DNA of 64,000 nucleotides from Xestospongia muta (taxonomy: Eukaryota; Porifera; Demospongiae; Haplosclerida; Petrosiidae), in NCBI GenBank assembly GCA_963693285.1, contig OY848919.1:8613461-8677460 (forward strand), read 5' to 3'. The position numbers were made by a program, and so were the translations under genes. Shown in pieces: positions 23,448 through 34,954 of the stretch. Below the pieces are notes generated by a model. It made no database searches. It was not told the origin of the DNA and was given only the letters and a program-made list of their open reading frames with translations. The number at the start of each line of letters is the position of its first letter. The stretch's first letter is position 1.

Positions 23448-23998
23448 GATATAAACAATGATATGTTTTATTCGTAAAGTCCTTGCTCAGCAACATACTT
23501 CATTACGTGAATCAAGTAGAAACAATGTACAGTTACTACCTAATGAGATGTATGCTGCTGGTCTTATTAGCTCAGCAGTTCCATAATCACTTTCATTTCA
23601 TGATATCTTCGCTGACTTTACAGTAGTACTGGGATTTATGAGTAGTCTCTCTGAAACAGAGCAACACTGTGCCATGTTCCTGTCAATACTTACTAAAATA
23701 GGAGGTTGTTGTGTTATAGCTAGTCAAACTCTTCAAGAGGACTGGATTAAAGATAGTAAAGCAGACTGTGGAATAGAACTACAATTAGGTATGTCATTTA
23801 ATTATAATTATGAACAAAATGATAGGGAAAATTATAAATGAAACTATCTAAACAAATCTATTAATTTATTTTTACTAGCTCTTGTAATCTTATTAGTATG
23901 ATGTATCAAGCAGATGTTGGTATTGCCTATGTAAGGATATCATTATGTACAACTAGAAACGTTGAAGCCTTATTGAGAATACTTTTACAAAGAATGGT
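23448..23998 (+). pseudogene. two exons of an unrecognised helical domain downstream of the SRCR series
   Basis: The first block runs from an AG acceptor (about 23,475) to a GTATGT donor at about 23,789. It reads VLAQQHTSLRESSRNNVQLL, NEMYAAGLISSAVP, a TAA, then SLSFHDIFADFTVVLGFMSS, ETEQHCAMFLSILTKIGG and ASQTLQEDWIKDSK. It looks alpha-helical and well conserved in style, apart from the stop at about 23,585. The second piece begins after an AG at about 23,879 but has a stop close by in the likely frame. I do not recognise the domain; a death-fold-like helical bundle is one guess. It could be the 3' part of the SRCR gene or a new gene. Confidence 0.4.
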
Positions 23999-23999
23999 A

Positions 24000-25120
24000 T
24001 GTTTTCACACGAGGTATCTGCTTTACTAGTCTTATTTTGAGCACTTTTGACAACGAAAGTAGTGGTTTGAATTTGCATTTTGTTTGTTAATATCATTTCA
24101 TGAGGAAAAAGAGAGTCATTAACAGACGTTTGTGTTCTTTTCTATCACGAGACCTGTTCTAACTTGCATTCTAGTGTGATGAGACCATTCCCTTTGCTTA
24201 AAGAGGAAAGGTCTAGTAGTGCATTCCTGGGTAAACCATAGACATTTGAATCTGTGTCTAGAAAAACCACATTATTTTTATAATTGAGTGTGGTTGTAAA
24301 CTGTAATATAAAATGTATGAATGAATTATTCTTTGCTGTTTACTTCTGGAATATGGCTTGTTCAGCCATTCTCATTGCATTTGGTTTTGTGTTACATTTC
24401 CATTTTATTGATGCTCACTAAAAACGTTATGTTTTAGTCACACAGAGAAAGGAAGGGGCTGTATTAGCTTGCAAGATGTTGAGGTCAACACATAATAGAA
24501 TTAAACGCAGTTTATATAAACTTGAATTCCTTTTGAAAACTGTAATATGCATGTGCTACCAGACCCTTCCTTATTAAAAAGGTCTTGCAGTATAATATAG
24601 AAAAATATATATAACACAGTACTTATTTGAAGTTCAACAAGATAATACATGTACTATAACAGTCTCCATACAACATCTCCAGATCCTAAGTACACTATAA
24701 TGTCCATACTAGTACATAATATATGTTAATAGTAACTATTATATGTGGTACTGATCAGTGTGTTAACATTTAATAACATTCACCAGTTAACACTATCTGT
24801 AGACTATACCTACATCCTCTCATAATATCTATTTGTCCTTAATCCATCCACTCAATTTCAGTTATTAGGTTTTACATCCACTTATATCACATGCTCACTC
24901 CACAGAGCCTTACAAACTCACCATCTCTTAGTGAGTTAAGACAGACAAAAAGAAAATGAAAAGAGAAGATAACCAGTCCTGTGTAGAAATGAACTTCGTT
25001 AACCTGTATACTATATGTTTTTTGGTTGTGTTCTTTCTTCTAATCCTATACCACATCATATATATTATATTGCATCAATGCTGTGAAAAAAAAATGAACA
25101 AAACATAAATATACTTTTAT
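24000..25120. other. AT-rich, no gene recognised
   Basis: No supported exon, array or RNA gene. The end (from about 25,125) is the second copy of the dispersed repeat at 1,410-1,530. Confidence 0.45.
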
Positions 25121-25229
25121 TAGTATTCTAAGAGTAATGGATTTGCATTTTAGTCGTTGTTATTGTAAAGCATATGTAATAATTATTGCTTTAGTTATTA
25201 ATTGTTCACAAAAACTCTAAGAATTTTAG

Positions 25230-25470
25230 TTTTAGTTCCCCTTGGACGTTCGTAAGGGTACCCCCTAAGCTGATCACAAGGATCCCTCCTTGGCCTATTG
25301 CAAGGGTCCCTCCTAGGCCGTTCGCAAGGGTACACCCATGGCCAATGGCAAGGGTATCCCTTTTGCCAATCGCAACAGTACCTCCTTGGCCATAGCAAGG
25401 GTACCCCCTTGGCCATTTGCAAGGATACCCCTTTGGCCGTTTGCAAGGATACCCCCTTGGCCGATTTATT
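25230..25470. repeat. about 24-bp palindrome-rich tandem array
   Basis: Units of the type CCTTGGCCATTCGCAAGGGT plus ACCC repeat about 9-10 times. Each contains CCTTGG/CAAGGG, which can pair within a unit. The same unit type recurs at 29,600-29,960, on the far side of the large GC-rich array. Confidence 0.85.
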
Positions 25471-25479
25471 ACATGTAGC

Positions 25480-26525
25480 CTGCACCTACTATTTTATTAT
25501 GTGTGGCCTGCATCTACTGTTTTATTACTTGTAGCCTGCACCTACTCTTTTACTTTTTTTTTGACCGTGCATTAAATTTTTTCATAGAAATATATATATG
25601 TATCCAACCAACAACACAAACAACAAAAATAACAAAAAAACACTGGTAAACAACAATGATAGTATTTTATTACATGGTAAACAACGATGATACTCTTTTA
25701 TTACATGTAGCTTACACTTTTATTATGTGTAGCCTGCATTTACCCTTTTATTATGTGTAGCTTGCACTTACTCTTTATTATGTGTAGCCTGCTTCTACTC
25801 TTCACTACGTGTAGCCTGCTCCTACTCTTTTATTAAGTGTAGCCTACTCTTTCGTTACATGTAGCCTTCACCTACGCTTTTATTTCGTGTAGCCTGCACC
25901 TACTCTTTTATTATGTGTAGCCTACTCTTTTATTACGTGTAGCCTGCACCTACTCTTTTGTTACGTGTAACCTACTCATTTATTATGTGTAGCCTGCATT
26001 TACTCTTTTATTATATGTAGCCTACTCTTTTATTACGTGTAGCCTGCACCTACCTTTTTATTACGTGTAGTCTGCAACTACTCTTTTATCATGTGTAGCC
26101 TGCACCTACTCTTTTATTATGTGTAGCCTGCACCTACTCTGTTATTACATGTAGCCTACTTTTATTACGTGTAGCCTGCACCTACTCTTTTATTACATGT
26201 AGCCTGCACCTACTCTTTTATTATGTGTAACCTACTCATTTATTATGTGTAGCCTGCATCTACTCTTTTAATACGTGTAGCCTACTCTTTTATTACGTGT
26301 AGCCTGCACCTACTTTTTTATTACGTGTAGCTTGCACCTACTCTTTTATTACATGTAGCCTACTCATTTATTATGTGTAGCCTGCATCTACTCTTTTATT
26401 ATGTGTAGCCTACTCTTTTATTACGTGTAGCCTGCACCTCCTTTTTTATTACATAGCCTGCACCTACTCTATTATAACATGTAGCCTGCTCCTACTCTTT
26501 TATTACGTGTAGCCTGCACCTACTC
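25480..26525. repeat. 28-bp minisatellite array, about 1 kb
   Basis: The unit is CTTTTATTACGTGTAGCCTG plus CACCTACT (28 bp), with a shorter variant lacking about 6 bp (GTAGCCTACT). About 38 units are interrupted near 25,560-25,670 by AT-rich DNA. Confidence 0.92.
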
Positions 26526-26529
26526 TACT

Positions 26530-29500
26530 ATCACCCTAAACCCACGGGTGGATCCTTTGTAATAAAATAGTCTACCTAAACCAAGGGAGAACCCTTTGTG
26601 ACGGAAAGGACAGCAAAACCCAAGGGGGGACACTTTGTGACAAAAATGACGGCCAAACCAAAGGAGGGACCCTTTGTGATGGAAACGATTGCCAAACCAA
26701 AAGGGAACCCTTTGTGACAAAACAATGACCAAACCCAAGGGGGGACCCTTTGTGACGGAAATGATGGCCAAACTGAAGGGGGAACCTGCTTTGATGGAAA
26801 CGATGGCCAAACCAAAGGGGGGACCCTTTGTGATGGAAATGACGCCTAAACCAAAGGGGGTACCCTTTGAGATGGTTACGACAGCTAAACCCAAATATGG
26901 ACCCTTTGTGACAAAAGCACGGCCAAATCAAAAGGGAGACACTTTGTGACAGAAACAACAGCCAACTCAAGGGGGGACCCTTTGTGACGAAAGCATGGCC
27001 AAACCCAAAGGAGGACCTTTTGTGACAAAAGGACAGCCAAACTGAAGGGGGGACCCTTTGTGACAGAATCAATGGCCAAACCGAAGGGGGGACCTGTTGT
27101 GACGGAAACGATGGCCAAACCCAAGGGGGACCCTTTGTGACGGTAATGACAGCCAAACCCAAATGGGGACCCTTTGTGACAGAAACAACAGCCAAACTCA
27201 AGGGGTGACCCTTTGTGACGGAAAGGAGGGCCAAACCCAAAGGGGGACCCTTCGTGACAAAACGACAGCCATACCCAAGGGGGGGACCCTTTGTGACAGA
27301 AACGATGGTTAAACACAAGGAGGGACCTGTTGAGACATAAACAACAGCCAAACCCAAGGGAGGACCCTTGACCTATTGCAACGGTCCCCCTTTGGCTGTT
27401 CACAAGGGTCTTCCTTTGCCGTCCACAAGGATCCACCTTGGTCATTCACAAGGATTCCCCCTTGGCCATTCACAAGGGTCCCCCCTTGGTCAGAAAGGAC
27501 AGCCAAACCCAAAGGGGGACCCTTTGTGACAAAAGGACAGCCAAACCAAGGGGGGACCCTTTGTGACGGAAATGACAGCCAAACCCAAGGGGGGACCCTT
27601 TGTGACATAAAGGATGACCAAACCCAAATGGGGACCCTTTGTGACAAAACGACAACCAAACCCAAGGGGGACCCTTTGTGACAGAAACGACGGCTAAACA
27701 CAAGGAGGGACTGGTTGTGATGGAAACGACGGCCAAACCCAAGGGAGGACTCTTGACCTATTGCAACGGTCCCCCTTTGGCTGTTTACAAGGGTCTCCCT
27801 TTGCCATCCACAAGGATTCCCCTTGGTCATTCACAAGGATCCCCCCTTGGCCATTCAGAAGGGTCGCCCCTTAGTCTGAAAGGATGGCCAAACCCAAAGG
27901 GGGACCCTTTGTGACAAAAGGACAGCCAAACCAAAGAAGGGACCCTTTGTGACGGAAATGACAGCCAAACACAAGGGGGACACTTTGTGACAGAAACAAC
28001 AGCCAAACCCAAAGGGGGACCTCTTGTGACGAAACGACAGCCAAACCCAAGGGGGGACCCTTTGTGACAGAAACAACAGCAAAACACAAGGAGGGACCTG
28101 TTGTGACGGAAACGAGGGCCAAACCCAAGGGAGGACCCTTGACCTATTGCAACGGTCCCCCTTTGGCTGTTCACAAAGGTCTTCCTTTGCCGTCCACAAG
28201 GATCCCCCTTGGCCATTCACAAGGGTCCCCCCTTGGTTGGAAAGGACGACCAAACCCGAAGGGGGACTCTTTGTGACAAAAGGACAGCCAAACCAAAAAG
28301 GGGAACTTTTGTGACAGAAACGACGGCTAAACACAAGGAGAGACCTGTTGTGACAGAAACAACAGCCAAACCCAAAGGGGGACCCTTTGTGACGAAAGGA
28401 CAGCCAAACCAAAGGGGGACCCTTTGTGACGATAGGACAGCCAAACCAAAGGGGGGAACCTTTGTGAAGGAAACGACAGCCAAACCCTTGACCTATTGCA
28501 ACGGTCCCCATTTGGCTGTTCACAAGGGTTCCTCTTTGCCGTCCACAAGGTTCCCTCTTGGTCATTCACAAGGGCTCCCCCTTAGTAAGAAAGGACGGCC
28601 AAATCCAAAGGGGGACCCTTTGTGACGATAGGACAGCCAAACCAAAGGGGGGAACCTTTGTGAAGGAAACGACAACCAAACTAAAAGGGGGACCTTTTGC
28701 AATAGAAAAGATGGCCAAACCCAAGGGGGGACCCTTTGTGACGAAAGGACAGCCAATCCAAAGGGGAAACCCCTTGTGACGAAAGGACAGCCAAACCAAA
28801 AGGGGGACCCTTTGTGACAAAAGGACAGCCAAACCAAAGGGGGAACCCTTTGTGACGGAAATGACAACCAAACCCAAGGGGGACCCTTTGTGACGAAACG
28901 ACCGCCAAACCCAAGGGGGACTGTTTGTGGCAGAAACAATGTGTAAACACAAGGAGGGACCTGTTGTGATGGAAACGACGGCCAAACCCAAGGGAGGACC
29001 CTTGAGCTATTGCAACGGTCCTCCTTTGGCTGTTTACAAGGGTCCCCCTCTGCCGTCCACAAGGTTCCTCCTTGGTCATTCACAAGGATATTCCCCTGGT
29101 CGGAAAGGATAGCCAAACCCAAAGGGGGGACCTTTTGTGATGAAAGCACGGCCAAATCAAAGGAAGATACTTTGTGACAGAAACAACATCCAAACCCAAG
29201 GGGGGACCCTTTGTGACGAAACGACATCCAAACCCGAGGGAGGGACCCTTTGTGACAGAAACGACAGCTAACACAAGGAGGGACCTGTTGTGACAGAAAC
29301 GACGGCCAAACCCAAGAGAGGAACCTTGACCTATTGCAACGGTCCCCCTTTGTCTGTGCACAAAGGTCCCCCATTGCCGTCCTCAAGATTCCCCCTTGGT
29401 CATTCACAAGGATCATCCTTGGCCATTCACAAGGGTCCCCCCTTAGTCAGAAAGGATGGCCAAACCCAAAGGGGGACCCTTTGTGACGAAACGATGGCCA

Positions 29501-29600
29501 AACCCAAGAGGAGACCCTTTGTGACGGAAACGATGGCCAAACCAATGGGGGGACCCTTTGTGACGGAAACGACAGCCAAACCGTTGACAAGAGTCCCACC
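26530..29600. repeat. GC-rich 36-39-bp tandem array with higher-order units
   Basis: The basic unit is about 39 bp: CCAAACCCAAGGGGGGACCC then TTTGTGACGGAAACGACGG, with shorter GACGAAAGGACAG variants. A higher-order unit about 350-510 bp long recurs about six times. It holds several 39-bp units plus a block with TATTGCAACGGTCCCC and TCACAAGG words. Because 39 is divisible by 3 and the unit lacks stops, long frames stay open on both strands (up to 284 codons on the minus strand). They give a 13-residue pattern like GLAVVSVTKGPPL. I annotate it as satellite rather than gene: the frames overlap, shift between units and have no splice or domain context. Confidence 0.92.
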
Positions 29601-29960
29601 TAGGTCATTCACAAGGGTTCTCTATTGGCATATTGCGACGGTCGCCCCCTGATATTCCCGAGGGTCCCCCCCGGCTCTTCACAAGTGTCCCCTTTTGGCA
29701 TATTGCAATCCCCCTTGGACTTTTAAAAGGGTCCCTGCTTTGGAAGTTCACAAGGATCCCTCTTGGCTAATTGCAAGGGTCCACACTTTGCTGTTCATAA
29801 GTGTCCCCCTTCTACTGTTCACAAGGGTCCCCCCTTAGCCAATCACAAGGGTCCCTCCTTGGCCAATTGCAAGGGTTCGCTCTTGGCCGATTGCAAGGAT
29901 CACCCTTGGCCAATTCCAAGGGCCCCCCTTTTGCTCTTCACAAGGGTTCACCTGATTTTA
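29600..29960. repeat. 24-bp palindrome-rich array, far flank
   Basis: Units such as CCTTGGCCAATTGCAAGGGT plus CCCT repeat with variation. They match the unit type at 25,230-25,470 and so bracket the GC-rich array. Confidence 0.82.
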
Positions 29961-30005
29961 ACAAAAAGTATAATCACATATTAAAAAAAGATGGCTTACC
30001 TCATT

Positions 30006-30313
30006 TTAATTTTGAATGACTTCATCAGCTAAGTCTAACTCTTGCCGATGTAAGTCAACTCTCAAAATATCCACAAATGTCATCACAATACTAGCATCAT
30101 TCTTGACATGACTCCTAAGATCACTGAGAATGGCAAGACACTCCTCGTTTGAATCCCTAGAGGTCTTGTCTCTCACTCTATCATAAACATTGTCAGCCAT
30201 GGTTTCTTTTGCACACAACTTCCTTGCAAAAACGATACCTGATTCAACGATAATGTCAATACTTTTAACTAAAACTTTCTTAGCCATATAACAGCTCAAA
30301 AGATTAGCATTAT
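30006..30313 (-). CDS. exon with death-fold-like (CARD/DEATH) helical domain
   Basis: After a TTTCTGTAG acceptor the minus strand reads NANLLSCYMAKKVLVKSIDI, VESGIVFARKLCAKETMA, DNVYDRVRDKTSRDSNEEC, LAILSDLRSHVKNDASIVM and TFVDILRVDLHRQELDLADE, then a stop. The leucine spacing (two short helices, then LL--LRSHVK-DASI--TF-DIL) fits an N-terminal CARD/death-fold domain, as found on sponge NLR-type proteins. A diverged relic of the same exon is at 62,990-63,245. A GTAAGC donor follows just after the stop. The fold call is a motif-level inference; no NACHT domain is seen in the window. Confidence 0.45.
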
Positions 30314-30319
30314 CTACAG

Positions 30320-31620
30320 AAAATAGAACATCAAATAAAATGTAATGTTAATTATTAAAAATAATTGAAAATGTAATGTAATATGAGAGTTTCATGATGA
30401 CCAGTGTATTATGTTTAGAGTATTTGAGTTCTTCTTTAAGCAGTACATAATAAGTAGAATGACAATGAAAAGGATAGGCCTTGAAACAATTAATAACATA
30501 TCATCAGGATGCAACAGCTAGGATTTTAGGAATCTACATTTCTAATGTTATGTAACTGTTACCAAAGGCTGATTGTAGACTTCTTAGATCTTCTACATGA
30601 GTAGATACATCAGTGACAATTGTAGGTTGACTGGTGTTAGATAATGTGTGATCTGTCACTTTAATACCCTCAATAGCTACAAGATATTGTAGCTGTTTTT
30701 TTAAAATCAATTGAGTCTAGATCAGTAACATAAGGTGGACACAGAAATATAAGGTGGATTGAAACTCTTAGATTCATTAAAGTCATCAATATCTCTCTTG
30801 TTAATCTGAGGTATCAACATATAATATATTTTACATAGCATTATACTGTTCACTTACCACAGAAAGGATATGTAAAGGTTGTACTTTCTAATTATTAATC
30901 ATAACACCATCATCACGCAATCCTGATAGTGTTAATACTGTTTTTTCATTGGGCTTCTCTCCAGTAAAATGAAATCTAAAGTTGATAAAATGGATTGATT
31001 GAAGTTGTTCTTCAACAAAAACCACCTCCAGGATGGAGCATTAATCCAATGTTTGAACAATGAAAGGATTGATATGATAGCCATTTATTTCCCAATATAC
31101 ATATTTACAACATAGTTATGGCAAAGGGATATTGATAAGTTTGAGTCATTTCTTGTTTCCCAACTATCATAATGTCAATTTTCTATACATACTGATGATA
31201 GTCCAGATACTTTTGAGCATTTAGTATACCCTGCTGAATTAATAGAAAGTCAGTCAAGAGACTAGTGGATTATTGGCATTTAATTCATCAACAAATTTAT
31301 GTATGACACATATAACAAGTTAATGACTAAAGACTAATAACATATGATTAAATTTAGTTTATTATGATTCTATATATGCAAACAATAATTACAAGCTTTT
31401 ATTAATAATTAATGTAAGTAATGTCAGTTGTAGAGAACTTCAGTTTATAAAGAGAAGTGAATTATAAGACTTGTTAAGTTTGTTAGAAGACAAATAACTG
31501 GAAACTAAAGCTTTTAATTAATAACCGACTTATTTTAATTCCAAATAATTAATTTTAAATAAAAAATATGACCAATATGAAAAATATGAGTACAATAGTA
31601 AAAAAGTAAAACCAAAGATA
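30320..31620. other. mostly noncoding; one possible minus-strand fragment
   Basis: On the minus strand at about 30,900-31,030 a short frame reads FHFTGEKPNEKTVLTLSGLR then DDGVMINN and a stop. It looks coding in style but is too short to name. The rest is AT-rich with no supported exon. Confidence 0.3.
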
Positions 31621-31625
31621 ATTAC

Positions 31626-31866
31626 CATTAACAAATAATTCACACAAACCATTTTTATAAACTAATACATTTGGAATTTGTTGTATACCATATTCAGTAA
31701 TATTAGGACAGTTAGTGAGGTATAGTACTTTTAATGTTTTATTGTTTATAATAATATCATAAATTTGAGGAACATCTTTGTCAGTGATGTTATTATCACC
31801 ATACAAGTACAGGGACTTAATTATATCATTACTACTGAGAGTGGTAGTTAGTAAATGATACGTATC
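31626..31866 (-). CDS. leucine-rich-repeat exon (RNI/NLR type)
   Basis: A 241-bp minus-strand exon with AG acceptor (CTCTTACAG) and GTAATT donor. It reads DTYHLLTTTLSSNDIIKSLY, LYGDNNITDKDVPQIYDIII and NNKTLKVLYLTNCPNITEYG, then IQQIPNVLVYKNGLCELFVN. The L--L-L---N-IT--G--- pattern, with about 26-29 residues per repeat, is that of NLR-type LRRs. It is open throughout and could be live, but no neighbouring LRR exons are clear. It may share origin with the death-fold-like exon at 30.0-30.3 kb. Confidence 0.6.
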
Positions 31867-31879
31867 CTGTAAGAGAGGG

Positions 31880-32470
31880 GAGGAGACAAACTGTAGATAC
31901 TCAATTATTTTGTTAGAAGTTACTACTTATACAACTTCATTGACACAGTCATTATCAAAAGCAGTGTTTACTATATCAAGTCCCCTTGCTAGACATTCAT
32001 TTGATGTCAGTTAGTACTTTTAACAAAATGTTAGGAAATAATAAGTTCAGTTTAATACTCCATGTTGCGTGTTGTCGTCTCTTTAATTGACGTGTCATTT
32101 TTTAAATTCTGCCACAGTAGGTGAAGTAAGTGTAACACTATTGCTAGTAATCCATTTAACACTTTCAGTGCGTATGCAATAAAAAATAGATATTTTATAT
32201 TTTACACATATACAACACCTATATAACTACAGCTATAAAGGCTTAATGAATAATAAGATGCCATTACTGTGTTAAGTTACTATGAATTTGAATACGATAA
32301 TTACAATTGAAATGGCAGGTTTAATTCCAGTTAATAAACAACTTAGTAATCTGAGCTAGCTAGGATGAGGGACTCAATTCAGTCAAAGTTACTGAGACTG
32401 GCACACAGAGCACTGAGCTGTTAAACAGCTGTCAATAAAGATGTGTTGTAGCTACAAGCAATGTAGACTA
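31880..32470. other. no gene recognised
   Basis: AT-rich spacer between the LRR exon and the transporter pseudogene. No supported exon. Confidence 0.4.
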
Positions 32471-32473
32471 TCA

Positions 32474-33580
32474 TTATGCAATCAAATTTACTAGTCTTGA
32501 CTTATTTTCTTGTGTCAAATAATGTAGGTCTAGTGTAATTGTATTCCTATATACAATATTAAATAGTTGGGTTACATGATTCTCCTTCCATTTGCTATAA
32601 CTATATATAGCATGATAAAGTATAGTTAATAAATCAAACATCAAACCCAGACCAATTCTCCTAAGCATACTTGGAATGCATTTATTAAAACATGGATGTA
32701 TTATCAGTTGATGCAATAGCAGAACAACTAAAACAACTATAAACTCTAAGGAGTTATTCAATATAAAACATGGAATGAACTGCAAGCCATTGTCTAAACT
32801 GGAAAGCTATTCCATCTTGCCTCTACTGCACAAAATAAACCTACTATGCTAATGAGTAATGATGTTGATCTTGTAATTGTTTTAAAATCCTCTACCTGCT
32901 CCTCTTAGAAAGATCCTACATACTTTTCTTTAATTAATTCTAGTCTAGAAAGGTAGTCCTCCTCCCAGTATGTCAAAGTACTTCAATTCCTTGGGTACTT
33001 GTTCTTTCTGGTATAGTTAGTTGAGTACTTTACCAATCAACTTGATAGGGTTGGTAATCTGAGGTGTTGTATCTAACTGGTCTTTTAAGAGATAATTAGT
33101 GATAAGAACTGTAGACAAAGCAACACCTGATACAACATAGCACACAATGATAAACTCCTTGATAAGACATTGTCCACTTTCTATAAGAACATACACGATT
33201 GGTATACTCATAGATTCCCAATAGATTACAGTATTCAGTTTATCAGCTGAAGCTCCAATAGCTTGATCAATATTGAACTGGATAATATTGGACTGAAAAC
33301 TACAGTATCCAATAACTTTTAAAATATATACAACACCCAAGAGAATTAAAATAGACAGTTCTGACATGAAGTATATATTAATTAAGCCACCAATAAACCA
33401 AGATACAAATGAAATGTGGGCACCAGTAATGATGGATATATATCTACCAGTCTTTACATCACCAAATAATCCTACAATATACTTTAATAAATTAATTTGA
33501 GCATACATCAAAGCATTCCATATAATAATAAGCAGTATAATTCCAGAACAAACACACCCAATACTTTTCTTGTGCTTCAT
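32474..33580 (-). pseudogene. POT/PTR2-type peptide transporter, decayed copy A
   Basis: The first part (33,580-33,017) starts MKHKKSIGCVCSGIILLIII. It carries NIIQFNIDQAIGASADKLNT, which corresponds to the POT-family -DQ- signature after the fourth or fifth membrane segment, and ends with QITNPIKLIGKVLN and a stop. In the full copy at 60.7-62.4 kb this point continues as NYARKNKYPK. The region 33,010-32,790 is frame-broken. A further block (32,785-32,474) gives FIVVLVVLLLHQLIIHPCFN and IGLGLMFDLLTIL, then runs into unrelated sequence, so the C-terminal membrane segments are missing. The family normally imports di- and tripeptides with protons. Confidence 0.75.
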
Positions 33581-33589
33581 TATTTGTAA

Positions 33590-33826
33590 TTAACAGCAAT
33601 ACAAGATTGTGACATCACTAAAGTACAAACTGTGGATAATGAAGTTTGTCGTCTTTGTTCTAAACTGCTGATTCAGTATCTCAAAAATTATGTAAATTAA
33701 AAGAAACATAGAGATAATTATGGCCATTACTCCCAAACAACAAAAAATAATAAACTTTTCTTGATTTTTATAAACATTGCATAATATTTTAAATGATTTG
33801 TAGTGAACTGTAACCTTTATCATCAT
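33590..33826 (-). CDS. small ORF with one membrane segment, unknown
   Basis: A 78-codon frame just upstream of the transporter pseudogene. It has a hydrophobic run (FCCLGVMAIIISMFLLIYII) flanked by Lys-rich and polar sequence. It may be a broken transporter N-terminus, but it does not match the N-terminal part of the copy at 62.1-62.4 kb. Low support. Confidence 0.2.
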   Translation of the reverse strand: MMIKVTVHYKSFKILCNVYKNQEKFIIFCCLGVMAIIISMFLLIYIIFEILNQQFRTKTTNFIIHSLYFSDVTILYCC

Positions 33827-33899
33827 TATTTAAGCTGATTATTATTCATTAATCATTATAATTTTAATTATGCTACTGGAAGCGTCCAGAACATTCGTG

Positions 33900-34948
33900 A
33901 ACACGTGTTTTGTCACTATATAATCATCTAATTTTAGATCTATACTCAGTTAGTCACTCTGTCAGTTGGTTTAAAAGAAAAGTTCTATATAAATTTGGCA
34001 ACAACACTAAATTGGTGACCCAGATGCTACTCAGTAGAACACGATCACTGTTCCAGAGCCTAATATTTCCTCAACGCCCTCTCTAGCTGCTGTCAGCATC
34101 AAACTACCACCATTCTGGCCCGCTGACCCAGAAGTTTGGTTTGCACAAATTGAGGCGCAGTTTACTATGAGAGGAATCACTGCTCAAAAGACTTGCTTCA
34201 ACTATGTTGTGAGCTCCCTTAGCCCTGAATTTGCCGTTGAAGTCAGAGACCTTCTCCTTAGACCACTAGCTGAAGCCCTGTATGACACCCTTAAAGCTGA
34301 ACTCATCAAACGTACAGGTGCCTCTGAGCAATGTAAGCTGCAAGAACTCATCAGTGGCGAAGATTGTAAACAACCTCAACTATTGTGTCGAATGCAGCAA
34401 CTTCTTGGTGACAAATTTGGGACCTCTGCAGATGCCAACTCCTTTCTTCGCGAACTGTTTTTACAATGGCTGCCTCCCAACCTTCGTATGGTACTCGTTG
34501 GCAGACACATTCTGAAGTTACTCAACTACATGAAGAAGTTGCTCGTTTGGCTGACCTAGTCACATTACTGACCAACGACAGACCCAGATCCCGACACCAA
34601 AGCTCCTTTTGCACCCGTCGATGACCGAAGTCCTGTTCCAAAACTCCTGATCAAATCCCCGTAGATCCAGCAGATCTTCCAAAAACAGCAATAACGACAA
34701 CATTCGGCCTATTCAAGTATGTCCGCATGCCTTTTGGCCTACGGAATGCTGCACAGACCTTCCAACAATTTATGGAACAAGTCCTACGTGGCATTTCCAA
34801 CACATATGTCTATATTGATGATATACTGATTGCTAGCACTACTCCCAAAGAACATCTACAAGATCTGAAGTCTGTTTTTAATGTCTTTCTTCCCATGGGA
34901 TTGTGATTAATCCAAATAAATGTATTTTTGACGTCTCGTTTTTGCTGA
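33900..34948 (+). mobile_element. deleted Ty3/gypsy LTR-retrotransposon fragment
   Basis: TTGGTGACCCAGATG at about 34,012 looks like a primer-binding-site region after a 5' LTR tail. A gag-like frame follows: PPFWPADPEVWF and AQIEAQFT before 34,167, then RGITAQKTCFNYVVSSLSPE, LLLRPLAEALYDTLKAEL and LLCRMQQLLGDKFGTSADAN. After about 34,560 it jumps directly to reverse transcriptase: KTAITTTFGLFKYVRMPFGL and the catalytic YVYIDDILIAS at about 34,802-34,835. Nucleocapsid, protease and the first part of reverse transcriptase are deleted. RNase H, integrase and the 3' LTR are missing. A stop follows FLPMGL at about 34,904. It is incapable of movement by itself. Confidence 0.85.
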
Positions 34949-34954
34949 AAGGAA

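Noticed and set aside
26520..29612. Long minus-strand frames (up to 284 codons) as a repetitive protein gene
   Set aside because: Frames are open in several registers on both strands because the unit is 39 bp without stops; they shift between units and lack any domain, splice or promoter context.
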